A stretch of 45,542 bases of DNA from IMG/VR virus record IMGVR_UViG_3300027888_000007, positions 1 to 45,542 of that record. One strand, 5' to 3'. How positions within the stretch are numbered: position 1 is the first letter of the stretch; every line of letters begins with the position of its first letter. Below are positions 23,084-30,191 of the stretch, one piece after another. Position numbers and translations under genes: made by a program. Under the pieces are notes generated by a model. That model saw only the letters and a list, made by a program, of their open reading frames with translations. It made no database searches and had not been told where the DNA came from. The DNA is from a virus.

Positions 23084-24085
23084 TTAGAATCCAAATGGAC
23101 ACTTTTCTCTATTTTGTTTTAGTGTCAACCTAGTTGATACAAAACCACGACTATTATTCCATGCCCTTTTGATAGACATTTTACGCAGGGAAATACCGCG
23201 TCTGCTGTGATCTGCAAATGAACATGGAACTAACATCATATCCGGACTTATATAGCATGACATACGAGCAGCCTCGCATGTATCAAGGAACATCTCCTCA
23301 CTCTTGGTCAGACTTGTAATTTGCACAAGTCTATTAACGAGACATGAATCCATGCCTATTTTGAATTTTGTTTTACCTGCCAACCTTAGATCAACAAACT
23401 CTTTCAACTCACCGTTTGTTAGACTCCAATTCTTCAAATCTTTTCCTCTGCCCTGCGGTTTGAACAATAGGAAAATGACAGCATTTAATTGATCTAGATC
23501 AATCTTTCCGCTCCAAACATCTTCACCTTTGAGAATATTTACTGCTTTTTCCAAGGATTTTTTAGACAATAGAAAATGTAGATTTGTCTTTATATCAGAA
23601 TCCATGAGTTTTTGTAAAGCTCCAAATGTGAAGTCTTGACCATAGTCCGATACTGCAACGGCCCCACACATCTTTGATATCTCGATGTGTTTGCTTGTCA
23701 GACCTAGACCTGATGTTGTGTAATTGGGGACTACGATATTTTCCCGAGCATAACCAACAATCTCTCCAAAGTTTTCGTGTAAATTTGGATCCCCCCTTCC
23801 TCCTAAGGCCACTTGATTTGTGAAGGTTTTAGATTCATTTATTATCCTCTTAAAATCTTCTAACTTCATATTTGGTTGTTTTTGACTACCTTGATAACAA
23901 AACTTACACTCATTAGGACAATGGCCCATAATCCCAATATCAATTAAATTTGGGTAGTCAAGCATGAATGGATCAGGAAAACCATGTTTTCCAAAAATGA
24001 TCTCTTTGCCATTTGCCACATTAAAAATAATCACATAGCGATCCGTCTCAACGATCTTTTTCATTCCGACCATTCGTGCGACCAT
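23084..24085 (-). CDS. Radical SAM enzyme with extra C-terminal Cys cluster
   Basis: 333 residues. CPNECKFCYQG carries the CxxxCxxC motif (Cys 56, 60, 63) that binds the [4Fe-4S] cluster for S-adenosylmethionine cleavage, and a GGRGDPNLHENF segment follows in the position of the GGEP-type motif. The C-terminal part has further Cys (DTCEAARMSC, VPCSF, the final CPFGF), like the SPASM/twitch extensions that hold auxiliary clusters in peptide-modifying enzymes. Substrate unknown; neighbours are a GNAT and five proteins with a constant N-terminal signature, so peptide or protein modification is a testable idea. AGGAGG before the ATG. Confidence 0.8.
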   Translation of the reverse strand: MVARMVGMKKIVETDRYVIIFNVANGKEIIFGKHGFPDPFMLDYPNLIDIGIMGHCPNECKFCYQGSQKQPNMKLEDFKRIINESKTFTNQVALGGRGDPNLHENFGEIVGYARENIVVPNYTTSGLGLTSKHIEISKMCGAVAVSDYGQDFTFGALQKLMDSDIKTNLHFLLSKKSLEKAVNILKGEDVWSGKIDLDQLNAVIFLLFKPQGRGKDLKNWSLTNGELKEFVDLRLAGKTKFKIGMDSCLVNRLVQITSLTKSEEMFLDTCEAARMSCYISPDMMLVPCSFADHSRRGISLRKMSIKRAWNNSRGFVSTRLTLKQNREKCPFGF

Positions 24086-24093
24086 CTTCCCTC

Positions 24094-24288
24094 CTAAAAT
24101 CTAGGTATGGTTAATATGAGTAACAATGCCGTTGAAATTGAAACAAAAATGAAACCAATGAAATATGCAACCCGCTTAAGTGTTTTTTTATATGCTCTAA
24201 TAATTAGATAAAGACCAAACCAAAATCCAGACACTATCATTAGGAGAAGGAAGAATCTAACAAGTAACATAATATCAAAATTTGGCAT
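24094..24288 (-). CDS. Small two-helix membrane protein
   Basis: 64 residues using the ATG at 24288, which is seven bases from GGAGG; the ATG at 24309 is too close to its own site. Two membrane helices (about residues 5-27 and 40-60) separated by a basic loop (RAYKKTLKR), so both ends probably face outward or the loop faces the cytoplasm. It lies just before the radical SAM gene. Function unknown. Confidence 0.5.
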   Translation of the reverse strand: MPNFDIMLLVRFFLLLMIVSGFWFGLYLIIRAYKKTLKRVAYFIGFIFVSISTALLLILTIPRF

Positions 24289-24322
24289 TTTAGTACCTCC
24301 CCTCGGCATACCTCCTTTCTCG

Positions 24323-24499
24323 CTACCAATTTATTGTGGCCCCAAGTTCTTGAAGAAATAATACACTTTCAATAATTTGTTTCTTTGCTACAATTCGTAA
24401 TTCCTCCGTATCTGCTAGATTTTTGCTAATTAGAATCTCACACAATTTCTCAACTGCTTTCTGAGGAACCTCAGGAAAAATATTATTAACATCATTCAT
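24323..24499 (-). CDS. Small helical hypothetical protein
   Basis: 58 residues from the ATG at 24499, preceded by AGGAGATTTAAA. Predicted mostly helical, slightly acidic, no Cys, no membrane segment (contains PQKAVEKLCEILISKNLAD). First gene of the long accessory operon after the structured RNA at 24537-24664. Function unknown. Confidence 0.5.
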   Translation of the reverse strand: MNDVNNIFPEVPQKAVEKLCEILISKNLADTEELRIVAKKQIIESVLFLQELGATINW

Positions 24500-24508
24500 T
24501 TTAAATCT

Positions 24509-24527
24509 CCTATCAGTTTTTTGTTCC
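24509..24527 (-). promoter_or_regulatory. Class A-like motif (degenerate, uncertain)
   Basis: Minus strand GGAACAAAAAACTGATAGG resembles the site at 3923 (GGAACAAACTGATAAAGG) with two extra bases and no TAAA box. It lies between the RNA candidate and the 24499 gene and could give a second promoter for the operon. Confidence 0.25.
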
Positions 24528-24536
24528 AAAATTACT

Positions 24537-24664
24537 AAAAAAATTCCCGGCTTCTAGACAAGGAGGTTATACTGAAGTCCATGCCGTCGCCTACAGCATT
24601 AGACCTCTTTACTCTTCTTGCTTTTGGGTCTAGGGCCATGTTTTGGAGGTCCAGGAGCCGGGAA
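24537..24664 (-). ncRNA. Candidate structured RNA at the head of the accessory operon
   Basis: On the minus strand the ends form a long helix: UUCCCGGCU/AGCCGGGAA (9 bp), a single mismatch, then CUGGAC/GUCUAG (6 bp), followed by seven U. Inside are at least two hairpins: UAGACC/GGUCUA, and UGCUGU/ACGGCA around a five-base loop. It starts about 42 nt after a class B promoter-like motif. The U-run after the closing helix makes it terminator-like, so most transcription could stop here and release a ~130-nt RNA, or the element could control read-through into the operon. No known RNA family recognised. Confidence 0.6.
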
Positions 24665-24705
24665 ATTGAAAAACTAATTAAAAAGACACAACCACATTAC
24701 TTTAA

Positions 24706-24720
24706 AATTAATATATATAG
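24706..24720 (-). promoter_or_regulatory. Class B promoter-like motif
   Basis: Minus strand CTATATATATTAATT, identical to the copies at 14209-14223 and 40388-40402. It points toward the structured RNA and the accessory operon. Confidence 0.55.
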
Positions 24721-24768
24721 TTATTCATCTTATTAATGAATCCTCCCATCCAATTTATTCTGGTATAA

Positions 24769-24785
24769 AGAACAAATTATAAATG
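24769..24785 (+). promoter_or_regulatory. Class A promoter-like motif
   Basis: AGAACAAATTATAAATG, the copy closest to a T4 late box (TATAAATG). A transcript starting a few bases after it would have a leader of about 20 nt with GGAG before the ATG at 24811. It diverges from the class B site 48 bases to the left. Confidence 0.6.
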
Positions 24786-24810
24786 CCAACTATCCATGGA
24801 GATAGCGCGA

Positions 24811-25509
24811 ATGAAATTAAGCAAGATAGTAGAGCAATTAACTTCTGGTGGACCGAGAGCTGGTGCAGGTAGGACTGAAGCATGTGCTTGTGAGAACAAG
24901 ACATGTGAGTTATTTGGAAAACCAGTTAAACGACAGAATGATATACTTTGTTCAACTATGAAGTGTACATCGTGTGGTTTAACGCTAGCAAATATTGAGG
25001 ATGTTGGAAGTAAATATGAGCAAAAGGTTTTAACCAAAATAGTATCAAAAATTAAAGAGTACGAATCTATTTTTCCTATCGACTGGCCTCACAAAAAGAA
25101 AAAAGTTCTTCGTGTTCCCTATCCCAATGAGCAGGTTAATATGAATGGTAAGAAGATATTGGTTGACCTTGATAGAACACTACACCGATATTCTGAAGGT
25201 TGGTCGGACGGGACAGTTTATGATCCTCCAATACCGGGAGCACGAGAGGCAATGACAGAATTGAAAGAAAGGGGATATCAAATTGTAATTTTTTCGGCAA
25301 GGACAGGAAAGTCTAAGCCCGACTGGAGAGAACAAGAAAGAATGGTGAATGAGTGGCTTATCAAACATGATATTCCATTCGATATGATAACATCTGAAAA
25401 ATTACCAGCCGAATTTTATATTGACGATAGAGCAGTCAGATTTGAAGGCAACTGGGCTGCGACTTTACAGGTAATAAAACAATTAGAATCAATGATACAG
25501 GCCAATTAA
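24811..25509 (+). CDS. HAD-superfamily hydrolase-like protein with N-terminal Cys cluster
   Basis: 232 residues from the ATG at 24811; an earlier ATG at 24796 overlaps the GGAG site. The C-terminal half is HAD-like: VDLDRTL at 118-124 supplies the DxDxT nucleophile motif, VIFSARTG gives the second motif, and a later EFYIDDRAVRF supplies the acidic metal-binding residues. The N-terminal ~60 residues hold five Cys (25, 27, 32, 47, 52) and one more (55), a probable zinc site. Likely a phosphatase or nucleotide hydrolase of unknown substrate. First gene of the operon with the tail tube, 11 nt upstream of it. Confidence 0.7.
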   Translation: MKLSKIVEQLTSGGPRAGAGRTEACACENKTCELFGKPVKRQNDILCSTMKCTSCGLTLANIEDVGSKYEQKVLTKIVSKIKEYESIFPIDWPHKKKKVLRVPYPNEQVNMNGKKILVDLDRTLHRYSEGWSDGTVYDPPIPGAREAMTELKERGYQIVIFSARTGKSKPDWREQERMVNEWLIKHDIPFDMITSEKLPAEFYIDDRAVRFEGNWAATLQVIKQLESMIQAN

Positions 25510-25520
25510 GGAGGATTTTT

Positions 25521-26246
25521 ATGAAATACTCGTTCGCAGAGTTAGGCCAGAATATACTCACCAGACGGTTTGGCGGGACGACAGTTGGTGTTGCTGACCC
25601 ATACGTTACCGGTTACCATTTTATCTGGTTTGATAAACTTCCGGCCACACTCCCAAACTATACAAGACAAATGAATAGTGGACTGGAGAACCTAAATGAT
25701 ATTAGGTATGTACTAGCTGCCTCATGTCTATCGGTTACTCCTCCAGGTGGAACTTTAGCTAAAGTCGAGTTTACCGGACTAGGCGGAGTTAAATGGGCAG
25801 TTCCTGGGAACATCGACTATGGCAACACTGTTTCAATTAAGTTCCTAGAGTTCAACAAAACTCCAATCCTTGATATTTTTCATGGTTGGACTAAACTGAT
25901 CCGCGATTATAGGACGGGTGTTACCGAACTAGAAGACGGTGATGATGGTTCTGGTTACACTAAGGCCACTTATGGTTCTCTTATTTACTATTGGACCACG
26001 GCCCCGGATGCCCAGACAGTTGAATATTTTGCATGCTTTGATGGATGTTTCCCAGCAAAGGATCCACAAGATTTATATACCAGTGATGTTGAAACCGTTG
26101 GAAAACTTGAAGTTGAGATTGAATTTAATGTTGATTACCAATGGCATGAACCGTGGGTTAAATCAAAAATAGTAGACACGTTTATTCCAGCTATCACTCA
26201 AAGCAGGATTACTGTTGAAGGATATGGTGAGAGACAATCAACATAA
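25521..26246 (+). CDS. Tail tube protein
   Basis: 241 residues. The segments KVEFTGLGGVKWAVPG, VSIKFLEFNKTPILDIFHGW and TKLIRDYRTG are typical of tail tube (gp19-like) proteins, which stack as hexamers inside the sheath and carry DNA. The size is larger than T4 gp19 (163 residues), as in many large myophages. Strong AAGGAGG site. Followed 20 nt later by the next structural gene. Confidence 0.8.
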   Translation: MKYSFAELGQNILTRRFGGTTVGVADPYVTGYHFIWFDKLPATLPNYTRQMNSGLENLNDIRYVLAASCLSVTPPGGTLAKVEFTGLGGVKWAVPGNIDYGNTVSIKFLEFNKTPILDIFHGWTKLIRDYRTGVTELEDGDDGSGYTKATYGSLIYYWTTAPDAQTVEYFACFDGCFPAKDPQDLYTSDVETVGKLEVEIEFNVDYQWHEPWVKSKIVDTFIPAITQSRITVEGYGERQST

Positions 26247-26266
26247 GTTTAATTTAGGAGGAAGTT

Positions 26267-27523
26267 ATGTTCACTGAAAAAGTAAACGTTCAAAACTCTA
26301 TACTCTTCCTTGGGACTGCAAGAGAAACACTTGCTAACCTAGTGGAGTCAAGTAGCATTAAAGAGAAAGAGAGTCTCGTAAATCATATTATGAACGAAGC
26401 GTCAGACTACGAGGTTCTTTATGCTCTTGTCCATGAGGAATTCCCAGCATCGGATGTTAAATATGATGTTTTTGACGAGATGTTTCTCTTTGATCAACTA
26501 AAAGATGCCATGTTAGGTAACTACCATGAAATGTGTGATATTCTAAAAGAGGATGTTGTAACAGAGTTTGTCTCAACTGTAGATACAGTCACTCCCTTTG
26601 GAATCTCCACTGCATTACCGATAATGGAACACTCAGCAAAAACTCAATTTGCATTTGACAGATTAGCTTTCTGGCAAAGACTTGAGGGACACTATAGCAG
26701 ACTACTAGAGCAAGGTGCAGAAGATCCATTTACCGCTGCAGATGTAGCCATTCCCGGCAAAGAAAAAATTGCACAAATGGGAGCAGAGGCGACTAAGAAG
26801 GCGATGGCCGCAGCAAATGTTGCTATTGAGAAGGGAAAGAAACTTCTTGATGCGCATAAGGGAAAGATGAACGATCTTGCGGCCGATATAGATAAGAAAA
26901 GACAGGCTATAAAGAAATATATGACCGCAGGCGAGACAGAAAGAGCAGATCTAGCAACAAAAGCGCTACAGAAATCAAATCAAAAGATGAAAGCTATTAA
27001 AGGTGAACTCGCATCTACCCAGTCCAAACTCAAAGATCTAACAGCCAAGCAAGGTCAACTCAGATATCACCTTTCCCAAGTAATGAAGAAAGGGAAAGAA
27101 GCAGTAGGAACCGCTGCTGCTGGTGCAGTTGCAAAGGGTACTGCTGCTTTGCAAGCAATTGGAACAAAAACTGGAGCTGCTGGTATTGCAAAAGCTGCTG
27201 GTCTTAAAGGTACAGCAGCTGGTGTAGCTGGTGGGGCTGGTGTTGTTTTAGCTGGTGCTGCTCTTGCTGCTCTATTGGCGTGGGGTGCTGTTAAGACTTA
27301 TAAGCGATTCTTCTCTAAGTGGGCAAAAATGTGTGCTGGTAAATCTGGCGCAGAGAAGACCGCCTGTATGAAAGAAGCTAGGTCAAAAGCACTTCAGGCA
27401 CAAATTGCGGATCTTCAAGCAGGACTTAGAGGATGTGCTGATTCAAAAGATCCACAAAAGTGTTCCAAAGCAATCGCTGGAAAACTCACAAAACTAAAAG
27501 GCAAGTTAGCAAAAATCAAATAG
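26267..27523 (+). CDS. Phage protein with helical, Ala/Gly-rich C-terminus
   Basis: 418 residues. The N-terminal ~150 residues are acidic and helical. The middle (about 160-280) is a Lys/Ala-rich probable coiled coil. Then comes an Ala/Gly-rich hydrophobic stretch (AAGVAGGAGVVLAGAALAALLA, about 312-334) resembling a membrane-inserting segment, and a basic tail with two Cys pairs (KMCAGKSGAEKTACMKEA and LRGCADSKDPQKCSKA). Located between tube and chaperone-like genes. It could be a virion-internal or membrane-penetrating protein; no family recognised. Confidence 0.5.
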   Translation: MFTEKVNVQNSILFLGTARETLANLVESSSIKEKESLVNHIMNEASDYEVLYALVHEEFPASDVKYDVFDEMFLFDQLKDAMLGNYHEMCDILKEDVVTEFVSTVDTVTPFGISTALPIMEHSAKTQFAFDRLAFWQRLEGHYSRLLEQGAEDPFTAADVAIPGKEKIAQMGAEATKKAMAAANVAIEKGKKLLDAHKGKMNDLAADIDKKRQAIKKYMTAGETERADLATKALQKSNQKMKAIKGELASTQSKLKDLTAKQGQLRYHLSQVMKKGKEAVGTAAAGAVAKGTAALQAIGTKTGAAGIAKAAGLKGTAAGVAGGAGVVLAGAALAALLAWGAVKTYKRFFSKWAKMCAGKSGAEKTACMKEARSKALQAQIADLQAGLRGCADSKDPQKCSKAIAGKLTKLKGKLAKIK

Positions 27524-27553
27524 TCTATAGAGATTAAGAAAGGAGATCGAAGT

Positions 27554-28336
27554 ATGCCATTTCAAGGATTTGGTGTGTCGTATCCTGAATACGAGGTTAT
27601 CACACCTCAGACGAAAATGTCTTTTCATGTGAGATCACTGAATGTTTCCGAAGAAGAAAGATTAAAAGGAAGTCTAATCACACCACAGAAAGTTACAGAG
27701 CACCTGAATAGATGTCTTTTTGATGCAATTGTTAAGAAACCGGAAACAATTAGTGACTACAAATCATTTCTCCAAAACGTAACTCTAAAAGATAGGGACG
27801 CAATTCTTTACGGTCTCTATCATATTACTTATGAAGAAATAAGAAATTATGATATTAGATGCCTTGCTTGTAGGAAGATGTACCCAGTAACAATCAAAGC
27901 ATCAAGTACATTCAACATTAACCTTTATCCAAATAACGATATATTAGCTAAAAAGGTCAGAGTTCCGCTTCCAGTTACAAAGGGTGTTTTCGCGGTAATT
28001 AAACAGCCAAAATTGATTGACGAGGAAACTCTGATGAAGCAACTTGCTGGAGTTAGTGTTGATACAATTACTGAACTCCTAATTCTTGATGCCTTTGAGC
28101 AGGACATTCCAGAGGCTAAAGAACCTAAAGTATACAGAGAACCTCAGGATATAAGAGATGCATATTTAAGTCTTCCTGCAAAAGACAAAAGAGAAATACA
28201 TGATAGATATATGGAAGAGTTTGGAAAATATGGACTTGATCTAAAAATGAGAACTCACTGTACATTCTGTGGCCAAGATGATGAAGTTGATATTGATTTA
28301 GTTGACAACTTTTTTCGGATGGTATTCGGAGCATGA
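27554..28336 (+). CDS. T4 gp26-like baseplate/tail assembly chaperone
   Basis: 260 residues. Two CxxC pairs (RCLACRKMY at about 99-107 and THCTFCGQDDE near 233-243) may form a zinc site. The size, all-alpha/beta look and position between tail tube and gp25 match the T4 baseplate gp26-type proteins of large myophages. Its last codons overlap a second open frame (28302-28523) at a run of six T, as in tail assembly chaperone gene pairs. The assignment is from context and general resemblance. Confidence 0.45.
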   Translation: MPFQGFGVSYPEYEVITPQTKMSFHVRSLNVSEEERLKGSLITPQKVTEHLNRCLFDAIVKKPETISDYKSFLQNVTLKDRDAILYGLYHITYEEIRNYDIRCLACRKMYPVTIKASSTFNINLYPNNDILAKKVRVPLPVTKGVFAVIKQPKLIDEETLMKQLAGVSVDTITELLILDAFEQDIPEAKEPKVYREPQDIRDAYLSLPAKDKREIHDRYMEEFGKYGLDLKMRTHCTFCGQDDEVDIDLVDNFFRMVFGA

Positions 28337-28523
28337 TCAAATTACAGAGTATCGTAAACTTTTAGCTGATAATATTTTTGCCTGCATAGAAATGAGCGGC
28401 ATGTCATACTCCGAAATCGCTGCCATGCCCCTAAAAAGATTTTTTGATTACCTCAAGTGGAAGACTGACTTGGAGGATGAAAAGAGGAAGTTAGTACGAG
28501 AAGAATCCAAAAAATTGAGGTAG
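28302..28523 (+). CDS. Frameshift-extension ORF of the chaperone gene (gp51-like?)
   Basis: This frame opens at 28302 and is shifted +1 (or -2) relative to the upstream gene. There is no ribosome-binding site before its TTG or before the first ATG at 28392. The content is chaperone-extension-like: IEMSGMSYSEIAAMPLKRFF, then a charged helix (WKTDLEDEKRKLVREESKK). The overlap carries AACTTTTTTCGG, with six T at 28310-28315. The best reading is that ribosomes slip here to make a longer fusion product. An independent 43-residue peptide from 28392 is the alternative. Confidence 0.5.
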   Translation: MTTFFGWYSEHDQITEYRKLLADNIFACIEMSGMSYSEIAAMPLKRFFDYLKWKTDLEDEKRKLVREESKKLR

Positions 28524-28534
28524 AAGGAAATTAA

Positions 28535-28969
28535 ATGTCCACATTAATGGAGAAGTTTAGAAAGTCTGTAATTGGTTCAAGTGGGAAGATTGCAGATTTC
28601 ACAGCTAAGATAGCTCCATATGGTGACTTCTATAGAGTTGAAAATTTACAGACTATCTTAACTTCTTGGAATAATATATTACTCACTCCAACTAGGACAT
28701 ATACATATGACCCTGAGTTTGGTAGTGATTTATATAAATATGTATTTGACCCTCAAGATGATGATACAAAAGATGCAATTCAAGATGAAATTCTTTATAA
28801 ATTAAAAAGGTATGATGATCGTGCTGAAATCGTTAGCCTCGACATTGAATATCTTACAAATAGAAAAGGTTTTACAGTTAGCATAGTTGTTGATTATGAA
28901 GGCGAAAGAGGTGGTGTTTCATTTGAGGTTGACGAATCTCTTTACTTTAACATTACTGGGATTGAATAA
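28535..28969 (+). CDS. Baseplate wedge protein gp25-like
   Basis: 144 residues. The signature TRTYTYDPEFGSDLYKYVFDP is the conserved core of the gp25/lysozyme-like baseplate wedge family (T4 gp25, P2 W), followed by the expected DEILYKLKRYDDRAEI. In the baseplate it helps join the wedge to the sheath start. AAGGA before the ATG. Its stop overlaps the next start (TAATG). Confidence 0.85.
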   Translation: MSTLMEKFRKSVIGSSGKIADFTAKIAPYGDFYRVENLQTILTSWNNILLTPTRTYTYDPEFGSDLYKYVFDPQDDDTKDAIQDEILYKLKRYDDRAEIVSLDIEYLTNRKGFTVSIVVDYEGERGGVSFEVDESLYFNITGIE

Positions 28970-29493
28970 TGAGACTATATTACGCAGTCTATAAAAATTA
29001 TAAGGGATTGTTTAGAAAGAAGCATAAAGGTAATACTCAAATGTTTTCTCTTCCTGCAATTCCTGCCAGTCAATATTTTACTTATGGTGTCATAGTTGGA
29101 AGGATGACAGCACCAGGCGAGGAGTATGATGGTGCTCTCACTTTCATGACTATATCAATGGCCGAAATGTCTAAAATGAAACCTTTTATGGATGGGATTG
29201 GTGCAGAATTGGGAAAGAATTATGAACTGATTGAAGACCTTCCAGTTAATGTGGCAGACACTGGAGAACTAGATTACACAATAAAACTTCTGAAGAAGGG
29301 TGAATTTATCAAATCTGATATCCAAGTAATTTACGCTGACCATTTAACTAAAGAAATGGGCAGGAAGATATTTCTATTCAAAGGAGATATTGATCTCTTC
29401 ACTGATAAAGTAAGAACTAATCAGATGAAGATGGTAGCAATGAAAAAGATGGCGTTTCTCAGACGACCAAAAGTCGGGATGCCGAGGGCATAA
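28969..29493 (+). CDS. Baseplate-region hypothetical protein
   Basis: 174 residues between gp25 and gp6 homologues, translationally coupled to both sides by TAATG overlaps. Mixed alpha/beta with several Met-rich stretches (MTISMAEMSKMKPFMDG) and a basic C-terminus. I do not recognise a family; position suggests a baseplate wedge subunit or assembly factor. Confidence 0.5.
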   Translation: MRLYYAVYKNYKGLFRKKHKGNTQMFSLPAIPASQYFTYGVIVGRMTAPGEEYDGALTFMTISMAEMSKMKPFMDGIGAELGKNYELIEDLPVNVADTGELDYTIKLLKKGEFIKSDIQVIYADHLTKEMGRKIFLFKGDIDLFTDKVRTNQMKMVAMKKMAFLRRPKVGMPRA

Positions 29494-30176
29494 TGACAGA
29501 CTATCTACAAAATTATCAAAGAATATATGACTATATTCATGAGTACCAGAAACTTGTATATGATGTCTATAGTAAGCATGCCCCCAGATTCCTTATAACT
29601 TATTATAATATAAATAAAGAAACTACAATTTGGGAAGATGAATATGTCTTCGGTGGTTCTTATGAGAGAATTGGTGATTTAACTGGAATGAGGTGGGACA
29701 AATATCTTCTCCTTCCAATATACTGGATAGATGAAGTTTCGACAGCATTTTCTGGTGAAGATATAGGTTATATAAAGGAAGGGGAAACATTTATTACAAT
29801 TCCAAGCACTTATAATATTCAACCGTATCCTGGTGATTTGGTTAAATTTGAGCAGGAATTCCTAAGGCCGACTAACGACATCTACCCTCTTTTTATAGTC
29901 ACAAATGCTGAAATATCAGCTAATACAGACAGAAGATATTGGAAACTGAAAATCGAAGTTAGAGAAAGCGAAACAACTGCGAATGCTGACCAACAAGTTT
30001 CTCGAACCTTTGCATTCTTTGAGTATACGAAAAAAATTTACGAAATTTCTGATGCAGCTTTTTTGACAAAGATGCTTACAAAAAATGAATCACTTAGAGA
30101 AAGGTTAAAAAGTCTTTTTGATGAAAATAGTGGATTCTATTTTGTTGGAGATGGAGAGAATCCAGGAGACTGCTAA
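29493..30176 (+). CDS. Baseplate-region structural protein
   Basis: 227 residues. The middle contains an aromatic-rich beta domain (PRFLITYYNINKETTIWEDE, YPGDLVKFEQEFLRP) that looks like a wedge or virion surface protein. It sits directly before the gp6-like gene, a slot that gp53-type wedge proteins occupy in some T4-like phages, though T4 itself orders these genes differently. No diagnostic motif seen. Coupled to the preceding gene by TAATG. Confidence 0.45.
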   Translation: MTDYLQNYQRIYDYIHEYQKLVYDVYSKHAPRFLITYYNINKETTIWEDEYVFGGSYERIGDLTGMRWDKYLLLPIYWIDEVSTAFSGEDIGYIKEGETFITIPSTYNIQPYPGDLVKFEQEFLRPTNDIYPLFIVTNAEISANTDRRYWKLKIEVRESETTANADQQVSRTFAFFEYTKKIYEISDAAFLTKMLTKNESLRERLKSLFDENSGFYFVGDGENPGDC

Positions 30177-30191
30177 GGGGATAAATTAAAT

